The notes: a model not told the origin generated them from the letters alone. Shown: positions 1 through 6,513, counted from the stretch's first letter. The stretch is DNA of 11,602 nucleotides from Accumulibacter sp032229525 (GCF_032229525.1 NZ_JAVTWB010000113.1:1-11602), one strand, 5' to 3'. Made by a program: numbers and translations.

Positions 1-35
1 ATCATCGGGTCGTCTTCGACCAGTAGCACACGCAT
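1..35 (-). CDS. Response regulator, N-terminus only (runs off the left edge)
   Basis: Read on the minus strand from an ATG at 35-33, the window holds the first 12 codons, MRVLLVEDDPMI. This is the standard opening of a receiver domain: a hydrophobic beta strand followed by the acidic pair that helps bind magnesium near the phosphorylated aspartate. The wording is typical of OmpR/QseB-type regulators of two-component systems. The rest, including the phospho-acceptor and any DNA-binding domain, lies outside the window. A second, damaged copy of the same start lies at 7515-7649 on the same strand, and in that copy the ATG has become CTG. The family call is firm for so short a piece; the subfamily is a guess. 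Confidence 0.75.
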   Translation of the reverse strand, partial: MRVLLVEDDPM

Positions 36-142
36 CGTTTTCTGCTGAGAGAGGAAAGGGTCGCCGCCCGCGACGAAGGTGCCAGTCGGGGTTGGCATGG
101 TCACGAGTCCGGGTAGGGTAAGTGGGCGAACAATCGGCTGTC
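1..142. repeat. Direct repeat, left copy (response-regulator start plus upstream DNA)
   Basis: Positions 1-50 align with 7615-7664 with few differences, and 108-142 align with about 7720-7754 (shared core AGTGGGCGAA at 121 and 7733). The stretch between the two blocks is more diverged. Both copies point the same way. They contain the beginning of a response regulator and the DNA upstream of it, and they bracket the roughly 7.5 kb accessory island. The left copy may continue beyond the window edge. Confidence 0.75.
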
Positions 143-608
143 AATTGGCGAGTCCGTGTGTGATCTCATCGGCGCGGGGAAGGCTGCGGGGTTGGATCGG
201 CGCCGGGTCACCTAGCAGGCGCCGGTTGACCTGTTGCTCCGTGGTTATCACCTCCACAGCAGCAGCTCGGGAAGTTAACGGCTAGTGTGGACCTCGATGG
301 CGAACAAATAATCGTACCCAGTAGACATTGGCTTGCTCGCTTCGTATGCTTTCGTACTGGTAGAGAATACGTTCGCGCAACCGATCGAGCAAGTGCGGCC
401 GAGGGTCGGGATCGCCGTTGGCGACCGTGAGTGGTTTCACAGGATCGGACAGGCTGTACATACGTATCGCATAGCACCGAAGAGCATGATTGCAATGAAA
501 ATTTCGCCTGTTTCCCCGTCACTCTCGCCCGGCAGCGTGCTGGTTTACGCAGCAAATGTGCTGTCGATAACACTTTAGCTGTAAAACCGATATACGGAAG
601 TCATGACA
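36..608. other. Gene-free stretch upstream of the ATPase cassette
   Basis: I see no convincing gene in these 573 bases. The left 110 or so are upstream DNA of the minus-strand response regulator and are partly repeated near 7720-7754. Small open frames exist on both strands, but they lack family resemblance, good ribosome binding sites and coding-like composition. The DNA becomes AT-richer from about 300 onward, in step with the ATPase gene, so 300-608 probably arrived with that gene. I looked for a core site of the form GTTRRRY that would mark the left border of an integron cassette and found none that fits. Confidence 0.5.
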
Positions 609-1892
609 ATGTCTGGCAAAAAGAAGACCGCTGACGTATTCGGGATTAACAGCAAGGTACGTCCAGACTCTTATGTTGATCGTGGTGACCTTGATGAAAC
701 AATAATAAGGCTGCTCGGACGCAACACGCATATTGCTTTGAAGGGCGAGTCTAAATGTGGCAAGTCATGGCTTCGTCAAAAGAATATCCCAGATGCCATA
801 GTTGTTCAGTGTCGCTTGGGGCGAGGCGCCATTGATATCTATATCGATGCTCTTTCACAACTAGAAGTTCGGTTCATTGTAAGCGACAAAACTACGGGTA
901 AAGTCGAAGGTCGTGTTGAAGCAAAAGGCGCTCTTGGTGAAGGACTCATCGCTAAGGTATTCGGGCTTACAGGAAGCCTGTCGGCTGGGGGTTCCGCAAG
1001 CCATTCCAGCGAAAAGTCGAAGGAGTTGGTCGGACACGACATAAATGATCTTAGATATGTCGCCGCGCTTGTTCGCGAAAGTGGACGGCGGCTCGTAGTA
1101 GAAGATTTTCACTACCTTTCCGTTGATGAAAGGCGAAAACTGGCATTCGATCTAAAAGCTCTATGGGATTATGGCTTATACGCAATAATTATAGGCGTAT
1201 GGAGTCAGAGCAACATGCTGATTTACCTAAACCCAGATTTGTCTGGTCGGATAGAAGAGGTGTCTGTTTATTGGTCTAATGATGATCTGAAACGTATTTT
1301 GGAGCAAGGTGGGGATGCTTTAAATATAACGTTTGAAGAACAATTCGAGGATGCTTGCGCCAGATTTAGCTACGGAAACGCAGGGATACTACAAGCACTT
1401 GCTCTGAAATCCCTTGATGCTTTGGGAATTGTTGAAGAAGTTGATGGTCATTCTGCAATTAATGATGAAGCAGCGCTACAAACTGCGGCTTTACACTATG
1501 CAGATCAATTGAATGCCTTATATCAACAATTTGCCAAACGTGTTGCGGGTGGCATCAGAACGCGTCAGGATTCAACTGGGATCTACGCACACGCAATGGC
1601 AGTAATTGTCGAGGCGCCAGATAAATTGTGTCTAAGAGGTATTCCGCTGGAACACATCTACCAAGTAGCTCACGCAAGGGAAAATAGAATTCAAAAAGGA
1701 AATCTGCGTACGATACTTGAAAAACTTGAAGGTCTCCAAGTTGACAATGAAGGGCGCGGCCTCGTTGTGGCTTATAACGAGGCAGAAGGCGAAGTCACCG
1801 TCGTCGACAGGCAGCTTCTTCTATATCGTCGATTCTGTACAGTTAGTTGGCCTTGGGAGGATCTCATTGAAGAAGTTCAGATGGGCAGCTAA
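609..1892 (+). CDS. P-loop ATPase of an uncharacterised STAND/AAA-like family, on a probable integron cassette
   Basis: A 427-residue predicted cytoplasmic NTPase. The Walker A loop is GESKCGKS at residues 46-53. The Walker B strand is RLVVEDFHYL at about 161-170, and a strand ending in GVW follows near 200, as expected for an ATPase core. Between them lies a glycine- and serine-rich segment (about 105-135). The last 100 residues look like a winged-helix module (GIPLEHIYQVAHA, then a basic helix and a hairpin), so nucleic acid or protein binding is possible. From memory, the pattern VFGI, YVDR, GKS-W-LR, VVQC and VEDFHYL belongs to a widespread but uncharacterised ATPase family of accessory regions; I cannot name a reaction. 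An ATG at 603 is in frame, but GGAAG at 596-600 sits 8 bases before the ATG at 609 and only 2 before 603, so I favour 609. Base composition is clearly AT-richer than the downstream genes (22 of 60 bases are G or C at 1141-1200), which points to transfer. The stop codon lies inside an attC-like site. Confidence 0.88.
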   Translation: MSGKKKTADVFGINSKVRPDSYVDRGDLDETIIRLLGRNTHIALKGESKCGKSWLRQKNIPDAIVVQCRLGRGAIDIYIDALSQLEVRFIVSDKTTGKVEGRVEAKGALGEGLIAKVFGLTGSLSAGGSASHSSEKSKELVGHDINDLRYVAALVRESGRRLVVEDFHYLSVDERRKLAFDLKALWDYGLYAIIIGVWSQSNMLIYLNPDLSGRIEEVSVYWSNDDLKRILEQGGDALNITFEEQFEDACARFSYGNAGILQALALKSLDALGIVEEVDGHSAINDEAALQTAALHYADQLNALYQQFAKRVAGGIRTRQDSTGIYAHAMAVIVEAPDKLCLRGIPLEHIYQVAHARENRIQKGNLRTILEKLEGLQVDNEGRGLVVAYNEAEGEVTVVDRQLLLYRRFCTVSWPWEDLIEEVQMGS

Positions 1893-1968
1893 CAAGGCGA
1901 ATGCACTCGGACGTTAAAAAGCGTCGCTCCGCTCTGTTTTTTGCCGCCGGTGATTTGCGGCGTAAGGC
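1887..1968 (+). other. attC-like integron recombination site
   Basis: The stop codon of the ATPase overlaps AGCTAAC (1887-1893), an R''-type box. About 70 bases later lies GTAAGGC (1962-1968), one base away from the R' consensus GTTRRRY. Inside these, GCGAATGCACTCGG (1897-1910) pairs with CCGGTGATTTGC (1947-1958) apart from one mismatch and two unpaired bases, G1903 and T1907, on one strand. Three-base unpaired spacers separate the outer and inner boxes on both sides. The middle (1911-1946) can fold further (AAAAAGCG against CGCT and a T-run). Paired outer and inner boxes with extrahelical bases and symmetric spacers are the hallmarks of attC sites bound by integron integrases. The changed R' base suggests a weak or decayed site. 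No integrase gene is in the window. Confidence 0.7.
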
Positions 1969-2069
1969 TGCACACAAAACCGCCGGAACTCATCTGCACT
2001 TGGACCTACCATCAAAGACTTTCTCTCCGAAGGCAACTGAACTCCGGGGAAACGTAAGGACGTAAGACA

Positions 2070-2417
2070 TTGCCACGGACTAGAAAGCACTTCGGGTCTA
2101 GTAAGAAGCCCTTGGAGCGGATTCGTCGGACTAACCAACCCGCACCAGGCTGGACTCACCGCGCCGCAGCAATTGTAGCCGACTCTTCAAACGAGGACTA
2201 CAAAACACTGAGAAGCCTCTTGCTTATCGCTGCCGCCATATCTATTGTGGCGACATTCTTGGCGATCAATCGCTTCTTGGCAGCGAAAGAATCAAAGGGG
2301 CCAGGCTCACAATTAATTCCGAATGCGGAAGCCCTGGAGAGCAGCCAGCGTCCAATAAAAGCAATAAGTGAAGGAGTAGAAGGGGGCAGAGTGATTGCAG
2401 GTTTCAATCTACTCTGA
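2070..2417 (+). CDS. Small one-helix membrane protein with repeat-derived C-terminus
   Basis: A 115-residue protein I do not recognise. The N-terminus is strongly basic (MPRTRKHFGSSKK, then RIRR). A single hydrophobic segment (LLLIAAAISIVATFLAINRF, about 51-70) should span the membrane, with the basic side kept in the cytoplasm. The start is a TTG with AAGGA at 2056-2060, nine bases upstream; an in-frame TAA at 2055 rules out a longer start, and there is no ATG. About the last 12 codons are read through a palindromic repeat (2381-2430), so the original C-terminus has probably been replaced by insertion of that element. It lies about 100 bp after the attC-like site, where a following cassette gene would be expected. 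It may be a truncated gene rather than a working one. Confidence 0.5.
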   Translation: MPRTRKHFGSSKKPLERIRRTNQPAPGWTHRAAAIVADSSNEDYKTLRSLLLIAAAISIVATFLAINRFLAAKESKGPGSQLIPNAEALESSQRPIKAISEGVEGGRVIAGFNLL

Positions 2418-2430
2418 CCCTTCTTGCTAG
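2381..2430 (+). repeat. REP/MITE-like palindromic element, copy A
   Basis: The core GGCAGAGTGATTG (2385-2397) faces CAATCTACTCTGACC (2405-2419), an imperfect inverted repeat. The sequence is nearly the same as copy B at 2699-2750 and shares its core with copies at 4942, 5298 and 7452. It supplies the last codons of the small membrane-protein gene and marks the left end of a duplicated segment that carries the start of the VOC gene. Confidence 0.75.
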
Positions 2431-2452
2431 ATTCAACCCGAGAAGAAGCCCC

Positions 2453-2635
2453 ATGCCAGGTCCAGCAAAAGCAGGAGCGCTGATCTACGCCAAAGATCTC
2501 GAGCGGCTTTCACACTTCTATCAAACGCTGTTTTCGATGCGGGTGCTTAGTGCCGACAGTGAACGCCAAGTGATCGAGTCTGCGGACATTCAACTGGTCA
2601 TTCATGCTATTCCGCCGCGCATTGCGAGCAGCTAG
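2453..2635 (+). pseudogene. Truncated VOC (glyoxalase-fold) gene, duplicate of 2776-3171
   Basis: This copy encodes 60 residues that match the first 59 or so residues of the complete gene downstream, with changes such as L to F, Q to R and C to S. Homology stops at PPRIA; the reading frame then enters GCTAGCGGGGTCAG repeats and ends at a TAG. Only the first half of a VOC module (one beta-alpha-beta-beta-beta unit) would be made, which is unlikely to fold into a working dimer. The upstream context (GAGAAGAA before the ATG) is shared with the intact copy. Confidence 0.8.
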
Positions 2636-2663
2636 CGGGGTCAGAGCGAGCTAGCGGGGTCAG
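2630..2663 (+). repeat. Two 15-bp direct repeats (AGCTAGCGGGGTCAG)
   Basis: AGCTAGCGGGGTCAG occurs at 2630-2644 and again at 2649-2663, a 19-base period. The GGGGTCAG part resembles the arm of the palindromic elements nearby, so these may be half-elements. They lie exactly where the truncated VOC copy loses homology to the complete gene. Confidence 0.8.
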
Positions 2664-2698
2664 TGCTAACATTCCAGCATTTCCGAGCTGAGGGCCAA

Positions 2699-2750
2699 TA
2701 GGGTCAGAGTGATTGCAGGTTTCAATCTACTCTGACCATTTTTGGTTACT
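2699..2750 (+). repeat. REP/MITE-like palindromic element, copy B
   Basis: GGTCAGAGT (2702-2710) and ACTCTGACC (2729-2737) form a perfect 9-bp inverted repeat. The stem continues inward with GATTG (2711-2715) against CAATC (2723-2727) around one bulged T and a 7-base loop. It lies 38 bases before the ATG of the complete VOC gene and is the cleanest hairpin of the five copies. Confidence 0.8.
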
Positions 2751-2775
2751 AGCTTCCACCCGAGAAGAAAGTCCC

Positions 2776-3171
2776 ATGCCAGGTCCAGCAAAAGCAGGCG
2801 CCCTGATCTACGCCAAAGATCTCGAGCGGCTTTCACACTTCTATCAAACGCTGCTTTCGATGCAGGTGCTTTGTGCCGACCGTGAGCATCACGTGATCGA
2901 GTCTGCGGACATTCAACTCGTCATTCACGCTATTCCGCCGCGCATCGCAGCAAGGTTCTCAATTGCCACGCCGCCGGTGCCTCGCGAAGAACAGAGCCTC
3001 AAACTCTTCTTCACGGTTCCAAGCCTCTCTGGTGCAGAGACCGTTGCTGCTTCGCTGGGCGGTGCACTGTTCGGCCAGGAGTACGCGGGGCCCGGCTTCA
3101 AGGTTCGCAATGGCTACGATCCCGAAGGCAACATCTTTCAGGTTCGCGAAAACCGGGATACCTCATGCTGA
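2776..3171 (+). CDS. VOC-superfamily (glyoxalase/bleomycin-resistance fold) protein
   Basis: A 131-residue protein, a normal length for a two-module VOC polypeptide. It opens with the family pattern of a beta strand followed by AKDLERLSHFYQTLL and ends with NGYDPEGNIFQVREN, which corresponds to the final DPxGN turn and last strand. VOC enzymes usually carry a histidine or glutamine in the first strand and a glutamate after DPxGN as metal ligands; here the first strand reads GALIYA and the last position is Q. Metal-dependent catalysis is therefore doubtful, and a binding or resistance role is as likely as an enzymatic one. The start ATG at 2776 follows a weak AGAAGAAAG. A truncated duplicate lies just upstream, and copy B of the palindromic element sits in the leader. 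Confidence 0.88.
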   Translation: MPGPAKAGALIYAKDLERLSHFYQTLLSMQVLCADREHHVIESADIQLVIHAIPPRIAARFSIATPPVPREEQSLKLFFTVPSLSGAETVAASLGGALFGQEYAGPGFKVRNGYDPEGNIFQVRENRDTSC

Positions 3172-3386
3172 CCCCGCCATCGAGGGGCTGCCCAAAAGGC
3201 TACGCTTTTCGGTCACCCCGCACGTCAAACGTGTGCGCCGGGCGTGGCGCGTCTGGCTTCTGATTTCAAACTGTCCTATCCTCGCCGTTGATGACCCTAT
3301 CTTTTCCTGCCGAGAGGGAGGGCAAGGGCTGCCAGCGAGGGTCACTTACCTGCTGGGTTCGAGGCGGATCAAAGAGGAGGAATGGT

Positions 3387-4049
3387 ATGGGTGTTTCAGT
3401 CGTTACAGGTGCAAATCGTGGGATCGGTCTCGAACTCGCACGGCAGCTCAAGGCACGCGGAGCGATCGTCGTTGCGGTGTGTCGCAAGAGCTCGCCGGAG
3501 CTCGACGCGCTCGGCGTGCGTGTCGAATGTGCGATTGACCTCACTGAGCCAGCCGCGTGGTCGAAGCTCGCCGAGCGCCTCGCGCACGACGACATTGACC
3601 TCCTGGTCCAGAACGCCGGCCTGCTCATTGCCGACTCTCTTGAAGATGTTGCTGTCGACGCGGTGCGCGCGCAGTTCGACCTCAACGCCATCGCGCCGCT
3701 CTTTCTCACGCGGGCGCTCGCCTCGCGCCTGCATCCGGGCTCGAAGGTCGCGCTCATCACCAGTCGCATGGGCGCCATCGGCGACAACAGCTCCGGGCGC
3801 TTGTACGGCTACCGTATGAGCAAGGCGGCGCTCAATGCGGCCGGTGTCTCCCTGGCCCACGACCTGAAAGCGCGAGGGGTCGCCGTCGTCATCCTGCATC
3901 CGGGCGCGGTACGCACCGAGATGACTCGCGGCCAGGGCATGATCGAGACGGATGAGTCTGTTCGCGGGCTTTTGCAGCGCATCGACGAGCTTGAACTCGA
4001 GACCAGCGGACGATTCCTGCACCAGAATGGCGAAATCCTGCCGTGGTAA
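3387..4049 (+). CDS. Short-chain dehydrogenase/reductase (SDR)
   Basis: A 220-residue classical SDR that should use NAD(P)H to reduce or oxidise a carbonyl or alcohol; the substrate is unknown. All key elements are present: the cofactor loop TGANRGIG at 7-14, NAG at 76-78, the active-site asparagine N100 (in LNAIAP), serine S126 (in LITSRMG), and Y142-x3-K146 in YRMSK. The HPGAVRTEM segment at 171-179 follows the usual post-catalytic pattern. The short length and ending (GRFLHQNGEILPW) resemble the C-factor/carbonyl-reductase group. The start is set by a strong GAGGAGG at 3374-3380, six bases before the ATG at 3387; an ATG at 3382 is out of frame. Codon use is GC-rich, like the backbone. The transferase gene follows 79 bases later on the same strand, so co-transcription is possible. 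Confidence 0.92.
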   Translation: MGVSVVTGANRGIGLELARQLKARGAIVVAVCRKSSPELDALGVRVECAIDLTEPAAWSKLAERLAHDDIDLLVQNAGLLIADSLEDVAVDAVRAQFDLNAIAPLFLTRALASRLHPGSKVALITSRMGAIGDNSSGRLYGYRMSKAALNAAGVSLAHDLKARGVAVVILHPGAVRTEMTRGQGMIETDESVRGLLQRIDELELETSGRFLHQNGEILPW

Positions 4050-4128
4050 GACCGCGACCCGGGCCCCCGGGAGTGCTGGCAAAGCGTATGTTCACCACAG
4101 CCGGCTCGAACTCTCAGAAAGGTGACAA

Positions 4129-4731
4129 ATGAATAAGCTGAAGCTGACCTATTTCGACTTTTCCGGCGGACGGGCAGAGCCTGCGCGCCTGGCGATGCAT
4201 ATCGGGGAAATTCCGTTTGAGGACTATCGCTTTGCGCCTGGCGATTTCGCCGAGGTCCGTAAGGCGACACCGCTGAATCAGGTTCCGACCCTTCACGTCA
4301 ATGATGTGCAGATCACCCAAAGCGACGCGATTACGCGCTATGTCGGAAAGCTGGCGGGCCTGTATCCCGAGGATGATTTCCAGGCCTTGTTGTGTGACGA
4401 AGTGATGGGCGTGCTGGAAGACATCAACATCAAGATCGGGGCGACCTTTGGCCTGCAAGGCGACGGCCTGAAGGATGCTCGTGAGGCCCTGGTGGCCGAC
4501 GCATTGCCCCGCTACTTGCGATGGCTCCAGACGCAGCTTGATAGCCACGGCGGAGAGTTTTTTGCCGACAATCGCCTGACCATCGCCGATCTCAAAGCCT
4601 TGGTTATCCTACGCTGGCTAAGTTCCGGGAACCTCGATCACATTCCCGGCGATTTGCTTGAGTCAGTGGCACCGAAACTCAAGGACTATGTGAATCGTCT
4701 CGCCAAGCTTCCTGCCATCGCCAAATTCTAG
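4129..4731 (+). CDS. Glutathione S-transferase, sigma-like
   Basis: A 200-residue cytosolic glutathione S-transferase, expected to conjugate glutathione to electrophiles or act as a peroxidase. The N-terminal thioredoxin-like domain reads LTYFDFSGGRAEPARL, the pattern of tyrosine-type (sigma/alpha-like) enzymes with Y8 as the likely catalytic tyrosine. The cis-proline is in NQVPTL (P53), and QSDAI (64-68) binds the gamma-glutamyl group. The all-helical C-terminal domain carries the conserved LTIADL capping motif. AGAAAGG ends at 4122, six bases before the ATG. Together with the upstream dehydrogenase and the VOC protein it suggests a detoxification theme. A GC-only hairpin (CCCGGGCCCCCGGG, 4058-4071) lies between it and the dehydrogenase but has no T-run, so I do not call a terminator. 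Confidence 0.93.
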   Translation: MNKLKLTYFDFSGGRAEPARLAMHIGEIPFEDYRFAPGDFAEVRKATPLNQVPTLHVNDVQITQSDAITRYVGKLAGLYPEDDFQALLCDEVMGVLEDINIKIGATFGLQGDGLKDAREALVADALPRYLRWLQTQLDSHGGEFFADNRLTIADLKALVILRWLSSGNLDHIPGDLLESVAPKLKDYVNRLAKLPAIAKF

Positions 4732-5050
4732 GCAAATTGCGCTTCATCGTCAGGCGACAATCGACCAGCCTCTGCCGGACCGAGTGAAGACTACTTCTAT
4801 AGGTCGTTGCCCGCAGGGCAAGCGGTCGTCCCCTGGGCGTTCAATTGGCGAGCTTTCTGGCAACTTGATCGTGACGAAAGGGCTTGTCTCCCACCCGTTG
4901 CAGCAGTTGGCTACGCGTCTCGACGGCCGGCTCGAACGCCAGTGTCAAAAGGGCCAGAGCGGTCTCAGTTCCTAAATCCCTCTGACCCTTTTTGTAGTCG
5001 TTGCGACCACGAAAAATTGCGCTCAAAGCATTGGCGAGGAGATCGTGCAA
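4732..5050. other. Gene-free stretch after the transferase gene
   Basis: No gene is supported in these 319 bases. The only recognisable item is copy E of the palindromic element at 4942-4999. The short open frames here, including one on the minus strand overlapping the next gene, look like chance frames. I see no terminator with a T-run after the transferase stop codon. Confidence 0.6.
4942..4999 (+). repeat. REP/MITE-like palindromic element, copy E
   Basis: AAAAGGGCCAGAG (4947-4959) pairs with CTCTGACCCTTTT (4980-4992), with one mismatch in 13. The outer part (GTCAAAA and TTTTTGTAGTC) matches the flanks of copies C and D. It has the same orientation as the other copies and lies about 50 bases before the next gene. 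Confidence 0.75.
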
Positions 5051-5299
5051 ATGTCTGCCGATAGCAAATATTGGTTTCCGGCTAAACGTTACGGTTGGGG
5101 TTGGGGTCCGCCTACCAATTGGCAAGGCTGGACGGTTATTGCCGTTTTCGCCGCGTTGGTCCTCGCAGGTGCAATCGTGCTGCTGCCGAGCCGAGGTCCA
5201 GTCACATTCATCGCCTATTCGGTGTTGCTCTGCGTCGTTCTGGTTGGCGTGTGCTGGCTCAAAGGTGAGCCGCCAGGTTGGCGGTCACCTTCAGAATGA
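5051..5299 (+). CDS. Small two-helix membrane protein of a conserved unknown family
   Basis: An 82-residue protein with a conserved-looking head, KYWFPAKRYGWGWGPP then NWQGW, followed by two hydrophobic segments (about 28-46 and 52-71) and a short tail WLKGEPPGWR. I recall this GWGWG...WQGW...WLKGEPP pattern from many short hypothetical proteins in proteobacteria, always about 80 residues. No function is known to me. Two helices with short termini make it an inner-membrane protein. GAGGAG at 5036-5041 stands nine bases before the ATG at 5051 and only three before an in-frame GTG at 5045, so the ATG is chosen. The stop codon overlaps the first bases of palindromic element copy C. Confidence 0.85.
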   Translation: MSADSKYWFPAKRYGWGWGPPTNWQGWTVIAVFAALVLAGAIVLLPSRGPVTFIAYSVLLCVVLVGVCWLKGEPPGWRSPSE

Positions 5300-5358
5300 G
5301 GACTACCAAAAGGGTCAGAGTGATTTCAGTTTTCAATTCAATCTGCCCGTCTTGGTAC
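5298..5358 (+). repeat. REP/MITE-like palindromic element, copy C
   Basis: The element starts GAGGACTACCAAAAGGGTCA and ends TCTGCCCGTCTTGGTAC, giving imperfect arms of about 23 bases. TACCAA at the outer edge pairs exactly with TTGGTA. It shares GAGGACTAYCAAAAGGGTC with copy D. It begins within the stop codon of the small membrane-protein gene and ends exactly where the duplicated leader of the tail-collar gene begins. Confidence 0.8.
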
Positions 5359-5732
5359 AACCCAAGCTGCGCGATTCGGTATCAGCTCCCATCAATCTGC
5401 CAATCGACAGACAGGACGTTCCACCACAAGACGAAGCAGTTTGAGCCTCACCACCTTCCAGCCAAGTTCGGTAGTGGTTTTCACTCATTACACTAGCAAG
5501 GAATAGTCAATGGACACGTCCCTCGGACAGATTCAGCTCTTCGCCTTCAACTTCATACCCAAGAAGTGGACGCGTTGCGACGGGAAAATTCTTCAGATCA
5601 GTCAACACGCGGCCCTCTTTGAGCGCTTGGGCACAACCTATGGTGGCGATGGACAAACCAGTTTCGCGCTGCCCAACCTGGTCGGCAAGGAGCCGATTCC
5701 CGGCTCCGCGTACTTCATCTACGTCGAGTCGA
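5359..5732 (+). repeat. Long direct repeat, first copy (leader plus tail-collar domain)
   Basis: These 374 bases match 6514-6887 at a constant offset of 1155. The match covers about 150 bases of untranslated leader as well as the first 74 codons. The leader is as well conserved as the coding part, with blocks such as CAATCGACAGACAGGACGTT identical. The duplication therefore carried the gene with its own control region. Confidence 0.9.
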
Positions 5733-6202
5733 TCGTGGCGGAGGATGCGCGTCGGCAGTTCATTCGGGAGATCCGCGCGATCGACCGAGACACGATGCCC
5801 CCGGCTTGCGTTATGTACAGGCCTGAGACCCGCGTCGCCTCGGAAAAGCTCTACGGAGTTGATGCGTCCAGCAGCAATGCCTGGGTGCAGGTCAAATCCC
5901 TGCCGATGGAGTACCGCTCCGACACCCCGATAACCTATGACACCTGGGGCCCCATCCCCCTCGGCGAGGTTTCGTCCCAGCACCCAGATAAACTGTTTGT
6001 CGGCTTTCAAATGCTCAAACAGCCAGAGTACTACCTCTACGAGTGGGGACTGAGCAGTCGCCCGCTACTCACTTCATCCCAAGACATGGTTTTCCGTGTC
6101 AAGCCTGCTCGCGGCTTGGTCGTGGATGACCCACACTGGTCCATGGTCTGGTACTACATCGATGCAAAGGACTACCAGGCCTTCGTCGACGAAGGCTCGT
6201 GA
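5510..6202 (+). CDS. Phage tail-collar (Mdp-like) domain fused to an unknown C-terminal extension
   Basis: A 230-residue protein. Residues 1-78 are a short tail-collar module of the type found in microcystin-dependent-protein-like and phage fibre proteins: GQIQLFAFNF at 6-15, a WxxCDG turn, LGTTYGGDGQTSFALPNL, then EPIPG. The second gene (6665-6907) is this module alone and stops after 80 residues. Here the frame continues for about 150 residues with no resemblance to anything I recognise; that part is rich in aromatic residues (QPEYYLYEWG, SMVWYYIDAKDY). It has no signal peptide or membrane segment. AAGGA at 5498-5502, seven bases before the ATG, supports the start. The protein may be a fusion created when the collar gene was duplicated into, or next to, another gene. 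Tail-collar proteins usually form trimeric fibres or adhesive tips; no other tail genes are nearby. Confidence 0.8.
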   Translation: MDTSLGQIQLFAFNFIPKKWTRCDGKILQISQHAALFERLGTTYGGDGQTSFALPNLVGKEPIPGSAYFIYVESIVAEDARRQFIREIRAIDRDTMPPACVMYRPETRVASEKLYGVDASSSNAWVQVKSLPMEYRSDTPITYDTWGPIPLGEVSSQHPDKLFVGFQMLKQPEYYLYEWGLSSRPLLTSSQDMVFRVKPARGLVVDDPHWSMVWYYIDAKDYQAFVDEGS

Positions 6203-6513
6203 CCGAGCCTGGGTCCGCGACCCTCACGGACTTGGCATGAACGGGTTGCCGCGCGGCGGTCCCAGAAAACCGTTGCTGCCCTGCACGTGTCCAGGTCTTG
6301 CCGCTTGTCAGCCGCTGACAGTTCTATGCTTGCCCGTGGCGCTTGCGGCGAAGCCCGGCGGACAAGCGGGGTGGCTGCTCCATAGTGCCGTTAGAATGTC
6401 GGAAGCGGTTGCCCCTCAGCGCTTCAGTCCAGCGCGGTCTATCTTCCGCGAACGCGCCAGCGGGTGGAGCCGGTGCTGGCAGCGTGGCAGATCAACGCTA
6501 TTCGTTCGCGCGT
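6203..6513. other. Gene-free stretch between the two collar genes
   Basis: I find no supported gene in these 311 bases. A 6-bp stem with a 3-base loop (TGTCAG 6306-6311, CTGACA 6315-6320) is present but is not followed by a T-run. GC-rich frames run through on the plus strand but lack start signals and family resemblance. The stretch ends where the duplicated leader of the second collar gene begins. Confidence 0.5.

Larger units (their letters stand above)
2386..2952 (+). repeat. Tandem duplication of repeat plus VOC gene start
   Basis: About 245 bases beginning in copy A of the palindromic element and running through the first 59 codons of the VOC gene (2386-2632) recur at an offset of about 320 (from about 2706 to 2952). 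The two units match closely, with scattered substitutions and small indels between element and gene. Only the second unit continues into a complete gene. The duplication starts in the palindromic element, which suggests recombination at or insertion near it. Confidence 0.85.

Noticed and set aside
141..152. TCAATTGGCGAG shared with 4841-4852 as a repeat
   Set aside because: Only 12 bases match and the flanks differ; probably coincidence.
274..281. GTTAACGG as the left border of the integron-type cassette
   Set aside because: Does not fit GTTRRRY and no paired boxes lie before it.
208..573. Minus-strand open frame of 121 codons and overlapping plus-strand frames in the left gene-free region
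   Set aside because: No family resemblance, no good ribosome binding site, odd composition rich in Arg, Ser and Cys, and several frames open at once.
2192..2206. GAGGACTACAAAAC as a sixth palindromic element
   Set aside because: Only the outer flank matches; the GGGTCAGAG core and the right arm are missing, so chance is as likely.
4058..4071. CCCGGGCCCCCGGG as a terminator between dehydrogenase and transferase genes
   Set aside because: Stable GC hairpin but no T-run, and the two genes may well be co-transcribed.
3396..4082. Minus-strand open frame opposite the dehydrogenase
   Set aside because: The plus strand carries every catalytic motif of a short-chain dehydrogenase; the opposite frame is a shadow.
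4841..5125. Minus-strand open frame of 94 codons overlapping the small two-helix protein
   Set aside because: It crosses a palindromic repeat and the start of a recognisable plus-strand gene, and has no family resemblance.
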